Positions 25,916-35,317 are shown, counted from the first letter of the stretch. The stretch is DNA of 64,000 nt from Sphingorhabdus profundilacus (GCF_009769755.1 NZ_SDWJ01000002.1:62001-126000), one strand, 5' to 3'. Notes: a model not told the origin generated them from the sequence alone. Numbers and translations are program-made.

Positions 25916-26547
25916 CATTTTCGCGCGGATTGATGCTGATGCCATTTTTGGCAATGCTGGCCGCATGCGGATCACCAAACGAGAATGAGACTGCGTTGGC
26001 CCCTGCAAAATCCGGGAAGGCGCAGGCAACTAACGACAAGATTACAATCTCGGCCGGCAAGACATTGGGCACACCAATGGCCGAGCGTGTAGCCGTTCTT
26101 GGAATGCTGAACAAACGCAACGGCCAGACCCGCGATATCGAGTTAAAGCCGGGTGAAGCCATCAGATTTGGCAAAGTTGTTGTGCGGGTGCGCGCCTGCG
26201 AAAAAACAGCGCCTTGGGAAACCCGCCCCGATGAAGGAGCGTTCGTCCAGCTCATCATCAACGAACGTCCACCCGGATCCACGCAGGCCGAACGGTGGCG
26301 TCAGGTTTTTTCAGGCTGGCTGTTCAAAGAAAATCCCGCTGCCAATGTGGTTGAACACCCCATTTATGATATTTGGGTCAAAGCCTGCAAGATGAGCTTC
26401 CCGGGCGAGGAAGAGGCTGCGGAAGAAAAATCATCCGGCGCCGGAACCGCCCCTGCGGCCAAAAAGCCATCGAGCGCACCCCAATCACCTGCGCCAGACG
26501 CACCAACCGTTGAAGCGGGCGATGCGGAAAATACGACTGACACCTGA
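25912..26547 (+). CDS. DUF2155-domain lipoprotein
   Basis: The 211-residue protein has a lipoprotein signal (LAMLAACGS) and a DUF2155 domain that ends near [25 protein letters not shown], followed by an acidic, Ala/Pro-rich tail of about 45 residues. Function is unknown; the family is conserved in alphaproteobacteria near NDUFA12. The ATG at 25912 overlaps the NDUFA12 stop. The final 184 bases lie antisense to the end of aat, including the conserved end of the domain. Confidence 0.85.
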   Translation: MTFSRGLMLMPFLAMLAACGSPNENETALAPAKSGKAQATNDKITISAGKTLGTPMAERVAVLGMLNKRNGQTRDIELKPGEAIRFGKVVVRVRACEKTAPWETRPDEGAFVQLIINERPPGSTQAERWRQVFSGWLFKENPAANVVEHPIYDIWVKACKMSFPGEEEAAEEKSSGAGTAPAAKKPSSAPQSPAPDAPTVEAGDAENTTDT

Positions 26548-27125
26548 TAATTGCGTCCAAGCGCGGCTTCCAAAAGCCGCAGATAATCCGCTTGGCTAAT
26601 TTCGATTGCGCCCAGACTTTGTAAATGGTCGGTCATAAATTGGCAGTCGAGCAGAGAGAAGCCGCCTGTTTTTAGGCGCGCAACAAGCCAGGCAAGTGCG
26701 ACTTTCGAGGCGTCGGTCGCACGCGAAAACATACTTTCACCAAAAAATGCGCCGCCCATGGCCAAACCGTAAAGACCACCGACCAATTCGTCACCGGCCC
26801 AGCATTCAATGCTATGGGCATGGCCACGCCGGTGCAATTCACAAAATGCGTCTTCGATATCGGGGTTGATCCATGTGTCGCGCCGGTCCGCCCTTGATTC
26901 GGCGCAGGTTGCGATCACACGCGCAAACGCGCGATCCGCCGTGACGACAAATCGTTGCTGCCTGATTGTCTTGGCCAGGGATTTTGACAGTTTGAACGCA
27001 TCTAGCGGCAAAATCGCTCGCAGTTCCGGCTCAATCCAGAATGTGTCGGGATCATCCCTGGCGTCGGACATCGGAAATATCCCGCTTGCATAGGCGCGCA
27101 TCAGCAAATCTAGGTCGATGGACAA
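26364..27125 (-). CDS. aat: Leucyl/phenylalanyl-tRNA--protein transferase
   Basis: The 253-residue enzyme attaches Leu or Phe to N-terminal Arg or Lys for the N-end degradation pathway. Conserved blocks are [10 protein letters not shown] (12-21), [12 protein letters not shown] (29-40), [39 protein letters not shown] (115-134) and [25 protein letters not shown]. The start is a TTG supported by AAAGGA seven bases upstream, which also places it properly in the family alignment. The C-terminal 61 codons run antisense to the DUF2155 gene, ending LTQIS. The divergent purC lies upstream. Confidence 0.93.
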   Translation of the reverse strand: MSIDLDLLMRAYASGIFPMSDARDDPDTFWIEPELRAILPLDAFKLSKSLAKTIRQQRFVVTADRAFARVIATCAESRADRRDTWINPDIEDAFCELHRRGHAHSIECWAGDELVGGLYGLAMGGAFFGESMFSRATDASKVALAWLVARLKTGGFSLLDCQFMTDHLQSLGAIEISQADYLRLLEAALGRNYQVSVVFSASPASTVGASGAGDWGALDGFLAAGAVPAPDDFSSAASSSPGKLILQALTQIS

Positions 27126-27300
27126 AAAGCGATCCTTTGATGACTGGCAAATATTTTACGTTTCCGGCCTATCATCCTATCTCGAATTGCACCTGCGCTT
27201 GCAATGGATTATAGCATCCCGATTGGCCCCGGCTGCGTTGAGTCCAAGAAGGACCTTCGTTGCCGGGGCATATCATTTCAAGATAAGTCAGGGACCATAT

Positions 27301-28080
27301 ATGACCCGCCGTCGCAAAATCTATGAAGGCAAGGCCAAGATCCTTTATGAAGGTCCTGAACCAGGCACGCTCATCCAATATTTCAAGGACGATGCGACTG
27401 CATTTAATGCCCAGAAAAAGGGAACGATTTCGGGCAAAGGTGTCATTAACAATCGGGTTTCCGAACATGTTTTTACCCGGCTTTCGCACATCGGCATCCC
27501 GACCCATTTCATCCGTCGCCTGAATATGCGCGAACAACTGGTGCGTCAGGTCGAGATCGTTCCCATTGAGGTCATTGTTCGGAATGTGGCAGCAGGTTCA
27601 TTGTCGAAGCGGCTCGGCATTGAAGAAGGCACACCACTGCCCCATACCCTGCTGGAATATTGCTATAAAGACGACAGTTTAGGTGACCCTTTGGTCGCCG
27701 AAGAGCATATTGCCTGTTTCGGTTGGGCCACGCAGGAAGAAATGCAGGACATCAGTTCGATGGCCATCCGCATTAACGATTTCATGTGCGGCATGTTTGC
27801 CGCCATCGGAATTCGTCTTGTTGATTTCAAATTAGAATTCGGCCGATTGTTCGATGGCGATTTTTCGCGGATCATTCTGGCGGACGAAATCAGTCCCGAT
27901 GGCTGCCGTTTGTGGGACATTGAAACCGGTGAAAAGCTGGATAAGGATCGGTTCCGTCGTGATTTGGGCGGCGAAGCCGAAGCCTATCAGGAGGTTGCGC
28001 GCCGTTTGGGGCTTATGCCCGACGAAAATGAAGGTGCGGTTCTCGACATGGTTAGCCACCGTCTTCGCAAGGGAAAATAG
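27301..28080 (+). CDS. purC: Phosphoribosylaminoimidazole-succinocarboxamide synthase
   Basis: The 259-residue enzyme makes SAICAR from CAIR and aspartate in purine synthesis. It begins [17 protein letters not shown], where the KAK loop binds ATP, and contains [33 protein letters not shown] and [14 protein letters not shown]. The ATG at 27301 follows the family start; the longer frame from 27118 would add 61 unconserved residues and cross the promoter shared with aat. A 176-base spacer separates the two divergent genes. The M16 peptidase gene follows after six bases, and purS and purQ lie further downstream. Confidence 0.96.
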   Translation: MTRRRKIYEGKAKILYEGPEPGTLIQYFKDDATAFNAQKKGTISGKGVINNRVSEHVFTRLSHIGIPTHFIRRLNMREQLVRQVEIVPIEVIVRNVAAGSLSKRLGIEEGTPLPHTLLEYCYKDDSLGDPLVAEEHIACFGWATQEEMQDISSMAIRINDFMCGMFAAIGIRLVDFKLEFGRLFDGDFSRIILADEISPDGCRLWDIETGEKLDKDRFRRDLGGEAEAYQEVARRLGLMPDENEGAVLDMVSHRLRKGK

Positions 28081-28086
28081 TCAGGA

Positions 28087-30975
28087 GTGCTAAAACAGGG
28101 CGTTACGCGATTAGCGGCATCGGTGCTTTTGCTGTTTGCTGTTCCAGTCATTGCTGCTTCGGACAGAGCCCCTGTTGGGGCCGAGCGTACCGCGCCCTGG
28201 AATGCAGAGACTAGCGATCTCGAGCCTGACAAAAGCATTGTATACGGCATGCTGCCCAATGGGCTCCGCTATGCCATCCGGCACAACCAGCGGCCTCAGA
28301 ATCAGGTCATTGTGCGGATGGCGGTCGATTTTGGGTCGGCGGCGGAAAGTGATGATGAGCAAGGCCTTGCCCATTTTATCGAACATATGGCCTTTAATGG
28401 AACAACCCACGTTCCCGAAGGGGAAATGGTCAAAATGCTCGAACGGTTGGGCTTGTCATTTGGCGCGGATACCAACGCGTCGACTGGCTATACCCAAACC
28501 CAGTATAAACTCGACTTGCCGCGTGCGGACGCCGCGTTAATCGAGCGCGCACTTTTTCTGATGCGCGAAACAGCCAGCGAGGTCCTGTTTGATCCAAAAT
28601 CTGTCGATGATGAACGCGGAATTGTGATTGCCGAAAAACGGGAACGTGAAAATTTCGGCTTTCAAAGTGCGCGGGCCGCCAATGACCTGTTCTATCCCGG
28701 TACTTTTTACGCCAAGCGCTACCCCATCGGCCAACAGAATATTCTGGAAACTGCACCATCGGAACGGATGCGTGCGCTCTACAAAAAATGGTACCGCCCT
28801 GACAGGACGAAAATCATCATCGTCGGCCCCGTCGATGTCGCTGCAATTGAACAGGAAATTGTCCGTAAATTCGCCGACTGGAAAAGCGACGGTCCCGCAT
28901 TGGCCGATTTCGACACGTGCACTATTGATACAAAAAGGGGCGCTTCCTCCGGATATTTTGTCCATCCCAAGATAGGCGAGGCGATTAGCATACAGCAATT
29001 CATTCCGGATCGACGACGTCCTGATACAATTGAACGGGCCTTGATAGAACTGAAAATGCAGATTGCATCCTCGATCATTGGTCAACGAATGAGCCGCAGA
29101 TCACGCGAGAATGACGTGGCTTTCCTAGGCGGTGGAACCAGTTTTGAAATTGGGTTTTGCGACCAATATGCACGTATCGGCTTTGGTGCGTCTGGTAAGG
29201 ATGGAAGCTGGCGCGAGTTATTGCCCTTTGCAGAGCAAATCGTCCGCCAGGCATCACAATATGGCTTTAGCGACGCCGAAATTGCCGAGCAGGTGAAACG
29301 GCTCGATTCGGCTTATGATAATGCTGCGAAAGGCGAGACCACCAAAGCCAGCGTTGCTTTTGCGAACGAACTGGCAGGACTGGATGACGATGTGTTGAAT
29401 TCCGCAGTCTATCGCCGGTTACTATGGCTGCAACTGCGCCCATTCATGACAAAAGCGTCAATCACTGAAGCTTTTTCCCATTGGTTTGGCCAGCTCGACC
29501 GGCCTATCATATATTACACGACAAAAAAGGATGAGGGCTTGACGTCCGAACAGCTGCTCACTCAATTTGCATCCAGCCGCAGCGTCCCGGTCTCTCCACC
29601 GGCGGAACGGCGGGAACAGGCATTTGCCTATACCGACTTTGGGCCTGCCGGTGCGGTGGTCAGCGATCACATTATCGCAGACCTTGGGATCCGCACCATC
29701 CGCTTTGCAAATGGTGTGATGCTCAACATCAAAAGAACAGATTATGAAGATAACAGGTTGCGCTATTCGCTGCGTATCGACGGCGGCGAGTTGTATTTTG
29801 GAAAAGATCACGCGCCGCTGGCCGCGCTGATGTCCGGTGCCTATGTGTCAGGCGGGCTCGTGGCCCATGATATTGAGGATTTACGTACATTATTGGCGGG
29901 CACAACGGTGTCAGCAACGTTCAGCGTCGCCGATGAATATTTTGGCGGTTCAGGCTCGATTGCGCCGGAGGATCTCGAGCGCCAGTTGCAGGTGATGGCT
30001 GCTTTCACAAAATACCCGGGTTATTCAGAAAATGCGCTGCGCCTGTTCCGGCGGCCGTTGCCTGAATTTTATGCCAGACTCGATGCGACGCCCAATTCGG
30101 CCATGGGCGTTTCTGCGATCAAAATCATGACCGACAGCGACCCCCGTTTCACAATTGCCCCGCTTGAAACGATGCAAGAAATTGATTTTTCATTGCTTAA
30201 ATCCATTTTGGGAGATGCACTGCTAAAAAACCGGCTGGAAATCGCTGTGGTGGGTGACATTGATGAGGACGCCACAATTGCAGCTGTTGCCCGCACATTT
30301 GGCGCTCTTCCACCGCGTAATCCAGACGAAAACCGCTTGGACGACCAGCGTAGAACGGCGTGGAGCAAGGCCAGCGGAAGTTTCGACATCCCGCATATGG
30401 GGGAAGCCAACCAAATGGGATGGCGCAGAATATGGACGACAACTGACGATAGCGACCAGAAAACAAGTCAAGGACTCGATCTTCTGGCGCGGGTCATCAC
30501 TTTACGTCTGACCGATGAACTGCGCGAAAAACTGGGCGCTACCTATGGAGGTGGGGCCAGTTCCTTTATGTCGAGCGTCTATCCCGGTAGGGGTACGTTC
30601 ACGATAAACACCAATGGCGACCCGAAAGACCTGCAGGCAATTGAGGCAACCGTCGATGCCATCATCGCAGAAATTAGAGCAAAGCCTGTTGAGGCAGACC
30701 TTTTTGAGCGGGCACGCAAACCAGTCCTGGAAAGCTATACCGACTGGAAAAAGCAAAATGGCACATGGATTGGCGTTGCTTCTGTCGCGCAGAGCAAGCC
30801 TGAAAGATTAGAGCGTTTTCGAAAAAGCGAAGGACTCTTCAAGGCGATAACGCCCGACGATATATGGCAATTGGCAAAAATCTGGATTGGAAAGCCTGCC
30901 CAATTTACGTTTCGGGCTTTGCCTGATGAATTGACCAGCAAGAACGAGGTGCCACAGGCAGCAACGCGAAAATAG
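28087..30975 (+). CDS. Periplasmic M16-family zinc metallopeptidase
   Basis: The 962-residue protein has a signal peptide (LLLFAVPVIAASD) and two M16 halves. The first contains the inverted zinc motif HFIEH (His96, Glu99, His100) and the distal ligand region DERGIVIAEKRERENFG; the second lacks the zinc site, as is usual in pitrilysin/insulinase pairs. It probably degrades peptides in the periplasm. GTG at 28087 is the only plausible start, with AAGGGAAAATAG upstream. It lies between purC and purSQ, where most relatives have purC next to purS, so it is an insertion in the purine cluster. Confidence 0.92.
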   Translation: MLKQGVTRLAASVLLLFAVPVIAASDRAPVGAERTAPWNAETSDLEPDKSIVYGMLPNGLRYAIRHNQRPQNQVIVRMAVDFGSAAESDDEQGLAHFIEHMAFNGTTHVPEGEMVKMLERLGLSFGADTNASTGYTQTQYKLDLPRADAALIERALFLMRETASEVLFDPKSVDDERGIVIAEKRERENFGFQSARAANDLFYPGTFYAKRYPIGQQNILETAPSERMRALYKKWYRPDRTKIIIVGPVDVAAIEQEIVRKFADWKSDGPALADFDTCTIDTKRGASSGYFVHPKIGEAISIQQFIPDRRRPDTIERALIELKMQIASSIIGQRMSRRSRENDVAFLGGGTSFEIGFCDQYARIGFGASGKDGSWRELLPFAEQIVRQASQYGFSDAEIAEQVKRLDSAYDNAAKGETTKASVAFANELAGLDDDVLNSAVYRRLLWLQLRPFMTKASITEAFSHWFGQLDRPIIYYTTKKDEGLTSEQLLTQFASSRSVPVSPPAERREQAFAYTDFGPAGAVVSDHIIADLGIRTIRFANGVMLNIKRTDYEDNRLRYSLRIDGGELYFGKDHAPLAALMSGAYVSGGLVAHDIEDLRTLLAGTTVSATFSVADEYFGGSGSIAPEDLERQLQVMAAFTKYPGYSENALRLFRRPLPEFYARLDATPNSAMGVSAIKIMTDSDPRFTIAPLETMQEIDFSLLKSILGDALLKNRLEIAVVGDIDEDATIAAVARTFGALPPRNPDENRLDDQRRTAWSKASGSFDIPHMGEANQMGWRRIWTTTDDSDQKTSQGLDLLARVITLRLTDELREKLGATYGGGASSFMSSVYPGRGTFTINTNGDPKDLQAIEATVDAIIAEIRAKPVEADLFERARKPVLESYTDWKKQNGTWIGVASVAQSKPERLERFRKSEGLFKAITPDDIWQLAKIWIGKPAQFTFRALPDELTSKNEVPQAATRK

Positions 30976-30998
30976 CGCGCGATTTTATAGACGGGAAG

Positions 30999-31151
30999 TT
31001 ATCCTTTGGTTTTGTAACCGCACACGATTCCAAGAATGAATGCGATAAACAATCCCAGCTGAACCTCGTCATTGGGCGTACCGCTCCAGCCGAGCATTTC
31101 ATGCCCGAAAGCGAAAAGTCCGATAAACATCGCAGTTGCCAATCCAACCAT
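30999..31151 (-). CDS. Small 50-residue membrane protein
   Basis: GGAGGAACCT in front of the ATG is a strong ribosome-binding site. The product has two hydrophobic helices (about 1-17 and 31-46) with a GHEMLGWSGTPNDEVQLG turn between, and ends GYKTKG. It is too short for most gene finders and lies opposite the purC-M16-purSQ run. The reading frame upstream to 31394 is a shadow and is not used. Function is unknown. Confidence 0.7.
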   Translation of the reverse strand: MVGLATAMFIGLFAFGHEMLGWSGTPNDEVQLGLFIAFILGIVCGYKTKG

Positions 31152-31332
31152 AGGTTCCTCCGAACAGCGCAATTGCCTCCACGAACCAATTGTGGAGCAT
31201 GCACTTACACCAATTACCCTCAATACAGCATTGCCCTTCTTGGTTAAATTCTGGTTATCATGCACCTGCCCCCTTGCTTCAAATTGCGCGCAATCTATAG
31301 GAAGCGGACGGCAAGCTACACAGGTGAGTTCC

Positions 31333-31566
31333 ATGAAAACCCGCGTCTTCGTTACCTTGAAAAATGGCGTGCTTGATCCGCAAGGCAAAGCCATTCATCA
31401 CGCCATTGAAAGCCTCGGTTTTTCAGGCATACATGATGTGCGCGCAGGTCGACTCATTGAAATTGAACATGAGCCGGGGCTGTCCCGAACGGACCTTGAG
31501 TCTATGTGCAGCAAATTGCTGGCCAATTTGGTTATCGAGAATTTTGAAATCGAACAGGCCGCCTGA
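31333..31566 (+). CDS. purS: Phosphoribosylformylglycinamidine synthase subunit PurS
   Basis: The 77-residue PurS is the small bridging subunit of the three-part FGAM synthase. The sequence [20 protein letters not shown] is characteristic, as are [21 protein letters not shown] and the terminal IENFEIE. The ATG is preceded by CAGGTGAG. The stop shares a base with the purQ start (TGATG), indicating translational coupling. The catalytic purL is not in the window. Confidence 0.93.
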   Translation: MKTRVFVTLKNGVLDPQGKAIHHAIESLGFSGIHDVRAGRLIEIEHEPGLSRTDLESMCSKLLANLVIENFEIEQAA

Positions 31567-32231
31567 TGCACGCGGCGGTCATCCAGTTTCCCGGCTCCAA
31601 TTGCGATCGAGATATGGCCGTTGCTGTTCAGCAGATTATGGGCGCGCGCACCAGCCTGATATGGCACGGCGAAGCAGAGCTTCCCGATAACCTTGATTTA
31701 ATCGCGATACCCGGCGGGTTTTCCTATGGCGATTATCTCCGGTCCGGCGCGATGGCGGCGCGATCTCCGGTTATGCAGTCGGTTATAGCGGCGGCTTCGC
31801 GTGGGGTGCCGGTGCTGGGTGTGTGTAATGGGTTCCAGATTTTAACGGAAGCAGGACTGCTACCGGGCGCCCTGATGCGGAATGCGGGCATTCGTTTTGT
31901 TTGCCGAACGGTTCAGTTGAAAGTCGAAAACAGCCAATCGATTTTTACCAGTCAATATGAAAATGGGGAACAGATTGCCATTCCCGTTGCCCACCATGAC
32001 GGCAATTATTTCGCCGATTCCGAAACACTTGATCGCCTTGAAGGTGAGGGCCGCGTGGCATTTCGCTATGCAGAATCTGTAAATGGTTCGGCGCGCGATA
32101 TCGCGGGCATTTTGAACAATGCAGGTAATGTGCTTGGCATGATGCCCCATCCCGAACGCATGATCGAACCTTTGCAAGGCGGATCAGACGGGCGCCGGCT
32201 CTTTGAAGCTCTCATTCGCGAGATCGCTTGA
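31566..32231 (+). CDS. purQ: Phosphoribosylformylglycinamidine synthase subunit PurQ
   Basis: The 221-residue glutaminase provides ammonia to PurL. Class I amidotransferase residues are Cys87 in [11 protein letters not shown] and His in [11 protein letters not shown] near 195; [16 protein letters not shown] is also typical. It is translationally coupled to purS. Its end overlaps the convergent membrane-protein gene by 48 bases. Confidence 0.96.
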   Translation: MHAAVIQFPGSNCDRDMAVAVQQIMGARTSLIWHGEAELPDNLDLIAIPGGFSYGDYLRSGAMAARSPVMQSVIAAASRGVPVLGVCNGFQILTEAGLLPGALMRNAGIRFVCRTVQLKVENSQSIFTSQYENGEQIAIPVAHHDGNYFADSETLDRLEGEGRVAFRYAESVNGSARDIAGILNNAGNVLGMMPHPERMIEPLQGGSDGRRLFEALIREIA

Positions 32232-32588
32232 ATCGGCTGGCCTGTTTTTGTCTTTTTTAGGCTGCGGCGGAAACAGAAACCGACCCAGCACCATGATAAT
32301 CGTCGGCCAGAACATGGTATTATAAAGATCATGAACAGCCGCATCGATGGTTGATTCACCAGGAGCAACCCCGTGAAAATCGGCATATTCATTAAACAAT
32401 TCGGCGATTAACACGATCAGCCAGCACCATGGACTATCGGGTCGTCGACGCAATATGATGGCCGATACGAACAAAATCAAAATCGACCCGTGAATATGCA
32501 TCGCGTCGTTGGTCAGACCAACAAAATCGATGAGCGAGATTTTAAATACGATCCATTGATCGGCCAATTTCTGGAGAATTTCTAGCAT
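32184..32588 (-). CDS. Hypothetical membrane protein beside the queuosine transporter
   Basis: The 134-residue protein has about three hydrophobic segments (around 30-45, 53-65 and 95-110) and a polar C-terminus. I do not recognise a family. The ATG overlaps the stop of the queuosine precursor transporter (TGATG), so it is cotranslated with it. Its C-terminal 48 bases overlap purQ antisense. The coupling suggests a membrane accessory role, but nothing in the sequence defines it. Confidence 0.72.
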   Translation of the reverse strand: MLEILQKLADQWIVFKISLIDFVGLTNDAMHIHGSILILFVSAIILRRRPDSPWCWLIVLIAELFNEYADFHGVAPGESTIDAAVHDLYNTMFWPTIIMVLGRFLFPPQPKKDKNRPADSSDLANESFKEPAPV

Positions 32589-33319
32589 CACACTTTCGTT
32601 TTGAACGGGGAGAAATCAGTGTTCTCGTCAAAAATATCGACGCCTTCCTTATGTTTTAGCCAGCCGACAACAATATAGGTTAGCGGCGTCAGCACCACTT
32701 CCCAACCCACTTTTAACAGCCAGTTGGTTATCATGACAATAAACACCTGCTCGTTGGTCCACGCGCCCCAAAAGGCGAGCGGGTAGAAAATCAAGCTGTC
32801 CACGCCTTGACCAACGATTGTAGAGCCAATGGTTCGTGTCCACAAATGCTTGCCTGCGGTCCATATCTTCATCCGCGCCATCACATAGCTGTTGACGAAT
32901 TCACCGGCCCAAAATGCGATGATCGAGGCAGCTACAATGCGCCAGACCTGTCCGAACACAGCTTCATATGCCGCCTGCCCTTCCCAGCCGGGGGCAGGTG
33001 GTAAAGCGACAACGACCCAGCTCATAAATGCCATGAATACCAGACCGGCAAAGCCCGCCCAGATCACGCGGCGCGCACGGGCAAAGCCGTAAACTTCTGT
33101 CAATACATCGCCGATGACATAGCCAAGCGGGAAAAACAGAATCCCTGCGCCAAAAACCCACTGCTCCCCACCTATGGAAAGCACGGCAGGTTTGGCTGCA
33201 CCAATGACATTGGATAGCAGCAACACCGCGACAAAGGCGGCCATGACAAAATCATAATAGCGAAAATGTCGCCCGCTGACTGCGTTGGCGCTTTCGGTCA
33301 AAATCGGTGTGTCTTGCAT
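32588..33319 (-). CDS. Queuosine precursor transporter (YhhQ/QPTR family)
   Basis: The 243-residue membrane protein has six or so helices and the family segments FRYYDFVMAAFVAVLLLSNVIG, FPLGYVIGDVLTEVYGFARARRVIW and VGQGVDSLIFYPLAFWGAWTN. YhhQ proteins take up preQ0/preQ1 for tRNA queuosine. No other queuosine gene is seen nearby. The start ATG lies 60 bases from the tRNA-Arg gene on the opposite strand. The stop overlaps the next gene. Confidence 0.93.
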   Translation of the reverse strand: MQDTPILTESANAVSGRHFRYYDFVMAAFVAVLLLSNVIGAAKPAVLSIGGEQWVFGAGILFFPLGYVIGDVLTEVYGFARARRVIWAGFAGLVFMAFMSWVVVALPPAPGWEGQAAYEAVFGQVWRIVAASIIAFWAGEFVNSYVMARMKIWTAGKHLWTRTIGSTIVGQGVDSLIFYPLAFWGAWTNEQVFIVMITNWLLKVGWEVVLTPLTYIVVGWLKHKEGVDIFDENTDFSPFKTKV

Positions 33320-33379
33320 GATAGTGCCATAAGCCGCTTTGCAGGCGCACGCAAAGTGGTTATTGCGCTACACAGCGCG

Positions 33380-33455
33380 CGCCCTTAGCTCAGCTGGATA
33401 GAGCGCGAGACTTCTAATCTTGAGGCCACAGGTTCGACTCCTGTAGGGCGCGCCA
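33380..33455 (+). tRNA. tRNA-Arg (anticodon TCT)
   Basis: The 76-base gene folds as acceptor GCGCCCT with AGGGCGC, D-stem GCTC/GAGC, anticodon stem CGAGA/TCTTG around loop CTTCTAA, and T-arm CACAG GTTCGAC CTGT-type. The anticodon is TCT, decoding AGA/AGG. CCA is encoded at the 3' end. A common integration target type, but no integrase or duplicated 3' end is seen beside it. Confidence 0.96.
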
Positions 33456-33521
33456 ATTTTTTGCTTTTGGCTGATATAGTCACTGCCGCATAAAGTTGCT
33501 GCACTGACACGAATTCCAGTC

Positions 33522-34460
33522 TTAGCGGGAATGGCGCGACGCAAATTGCTCAAGCAAAAAATGCGGAACCGTCAGGGTGGAAATCAAAACAAAGGCCGCG
33601 CGGATGACGCCTTCCTCTATTGAAAGCGGGTCATGTGCAACAAATAGCAGGACACCGAGCCCAATAGAAAGTGCGAACACTATCAAAATTATCATCGCCT
33701 TTTTGGGTGGCGCAATCATACCGGTTTCGCGCATGGCATCGGCCATATGCCGTGGTGAATGTAAACCGCAGAAAAAAATGGCAAATGCGATCAGGGGCGG
33801 CAGGAATAGTGCTGCGATCAAGCAAGTGGCAACATCGACCGCTATTTTTTTATCCCCATGAAGATAGGACCAGTGAGCAAAAACGATACTGCCCAATGCA
33901 GCTGGAATTGACGAGCACGCCAAAAGCGCAGCAATTATCCCGCCCCCTTCATTGCCGGTCAGCACTTCAAATATCGACGCGACGGCTTGTGGATGGGACA
34001 AGGCGGGCAATGCCACCAGCGCCCATCCAACCATCAACGCCAAAAAGGGTTCAGACCGACCGCGCCAGTCCAAACTGAAATGCACGACCGATATCACCAG
34101 AAATGAAATTAGGGCGAGACTTGGAAGCTGAAACCACAACAGCACCATAGACAAGGCGCAGGTTCCGTAGATCGCGACAATCAATGCCCTCCCTGCAAAG
34201 CTGGCCTGTCCGAACCGCAATGCCGCGATTTCGACGTCAAGTGTGCCGTGCGGTATACCGGCCAAGACGATCATAGCGGCTGCTATCGCCGTCATATGTT
34301 CGCTGTCCAAACCAATCCATATTATATTGGCTAAGATCAAAAGGCAGGTCAGAATTGGTAAAGCCCAGAAACGCAGCGCAGGAATAAGCGTTGCGTTTCT
34401 GGATCTCGTAAGGTGCATCAACGGCATGATGAACGGGTGATCATCAAAGCCGTCTGCCAT
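33522..34460 (-). CDS. blh: Beta-carotene 15,15'-dioxygenase, Brp/Blh family
   Basis: The 312-residue polytopic membrane protein has about eight helices and the Brp/Blh signature histidines in GIPHGTLDVEIAALRFG (near 70), VISVVHFSLDWRG, HWSYLHGDKKIA, CGLHSPRHMADAM and TVPHFLLEQF. Blh cleaves beta-carotene to two retinals. The gene begins six bases after the rhodopsin stop, so chromophore synthesis and opsin are cotranscribed. The start at ATG 34460 is the first; the ATG at 34427 (MPLMHLTRS) is an alternative as no good ribosome-binding site is evident for either. Beta-carotene synthesis genes are not in this window. Confidence 0.94.
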   Translation of the reverse strand: MADGFDDHPFIMPLMHLTRSRNATLIPALRFWALPILTCLLILANIIWIGLDSEHMTAIAAAMIVLAGIPHGTLDVEIAALRFGQASFAGRALIVAIYGTCALSMVLLWFQLPSLALISFLVISVVHFSLDWRGRSEPFLALMVGWALVALPALSHPQAVASIFEVLTGNEGGGIIAALLACSSIPAALGSIVFAHWSYLHGDKKIAVDVATCLIAALFLPPLIAFAIFFCGLHSPRHMADAMRETGMIAPPKKAMIILIVFALSIGLGVLLFVAHDPLSIEEGVIRAAFVLISTLTVPHFLLEQFASRHSR

Positions 34461-34466
34461 GGCCGG

Positions 34467-35228
34467 TCATGCGTGGGCCGGATCGCCATATTCGACTTGC
34501 GACTTGCGCGTGGCGATCATGTAAATCAAAATACCGACGCCTGCCTTGGCAATCACATCGGCAATAGTATAGCCCACCTGAACACCGACAATGACATTGG
34601 ACCCGCTTAAACTGGTATACGGGATCATGTACACAATCGGGTAAAAACCCCAAGATGCAAATGTCAGCAAACGGGCTTTTTTGACCAATTCACGCACGCT
34701 TTCCGGTTGGCTGTTAATGGAAGCACCAAGACCGGCGAATAGCTGCCACATAATGTAGACAAAGGGTATGGCCGACAAGGTTCCCCACAATATCCGGGTC
34801 GGTATATCGGTCGCGATTTCACCGGGATAACCAAGGACAATCATCAATGCCGCAGCCGCGCCCAATTTGGTCGCCTTTGAAACGGTTTCTTCTGCGCTAA
34901 GGCGCATGACCAGAATAAGTTCAATCAGCAGCAGCGGGACGGTTAGCAACCAGTCAACGTAGCGATAGGCATCATTAAAGGCATAGCCTGATGCAACAAC
35001 GACACCGTTCTTGATGTCATATGCGCTCTGCCAGCTTTCGAAAATACGGAAATAATGATAAGCGGCAATGGCGCACACAAGCCCCGATATGGTCAACGCC
35101 GTCTTGTAGGCGTGGCCTACCTGCGAACGGCCGAACCACAAGAATAATGTTGCGGCTGCCATAGTGGCAAATGTGAACGAAAATGCGTTATAGACCAGCG
35201 AATATTGGCCAAATGATAATTCCTGCAT
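34467..35228 (-). CDS. Proton-pumping rhodopsin, xanthorhodopsin-like
   Basis: The 253-residue seven-helix protein carries the proton-pump triad as Asp92, Thr96 and Glu103 in RYVDWLLTVPLLLIELILVM (equivalent to Asp97, Thr101, Glu108 of proteorhodopsin) and the retinal lysine Lys228 (ADVIAKAG). His58 in YHYFRIF matches the counterion-coupled His75. Leu100 at the tuning position 105 predicts green absorption. Trp148-Gly149 at the place of bacteriorhodopsin Trp137-Trp138 leaves the fenestration used by carotenoid antennae in xanthorhodopsin. GGAAAGGGGAAATATA precedes the ATG. It should pump protons outward in light. blh follows directly; a LOV-HTH gene is divergent. Confidence 0.96.
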   Translation of the reverse strand: MQELSFGQYSLVYNAFSFTFATMAAATLFLWFGRSQVGHAYKTALTISGLVCAIAAYHYFRIFESWQSAYDIKNGVVVASGYAFNDAYRYVDWLLTVPLLLIELILVMRLSAEETVSKATKLGAAAALMIVLGYPGEIATDIPTRILWGTLSAIPFVYIMWQLFAGLGASINSQPESVRELVKKARLLTFASWGFYPIVYMIPYTSLSGSNVIVGVQVGYTIADVIAKAGVGILIYMIATRKSQVEYGDPAHA

Positions 35229-35286
35229 TATATTTCCCCTTTCCTGTCCCAGGCTGTAACCTTGGGTGGCGGGAGGGTACGCCTCG

Positions 35287-35317
35287 TCCTCAATCGGACA
35301 ACCTACACCTTATACCA
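35287..35317 (-). promoter_or_regulatory. Rhodopsin promoter region with GTCC-N6-GGAC dyad
   Basis: On the minus strand TATAAG (in GGTATAAG, 35310-35317) is a candidate -10 box. Just downstream lies the dyad GTCC-TCAATC-GGAC (35287-35300), well placed for a regulator. The divergent LOV-HTH protein is an obvious candidate to bind, but that is inference. A CCCAAGG/CCTGGG imperfect hairpin follows in the leader. Confidence 0.4.

Noticed and set aside
27118-27300. 61-codon extension at the purC start
   Set aside because: It is not conserved in SAICAR synthetases and overlaps the aat start region; ATG 27301 is the family start.
33380-33455. Integrated island at the tRNA-Arg gene
   Set aside because: No integrase and no repeated tRNA 3' end were found on either side.
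33368-33553. Minus-strand frame over the tRNA-Arg gene
   Set aside because: It is the complement of the tRNA sequence; such frames are frequent artefacts.
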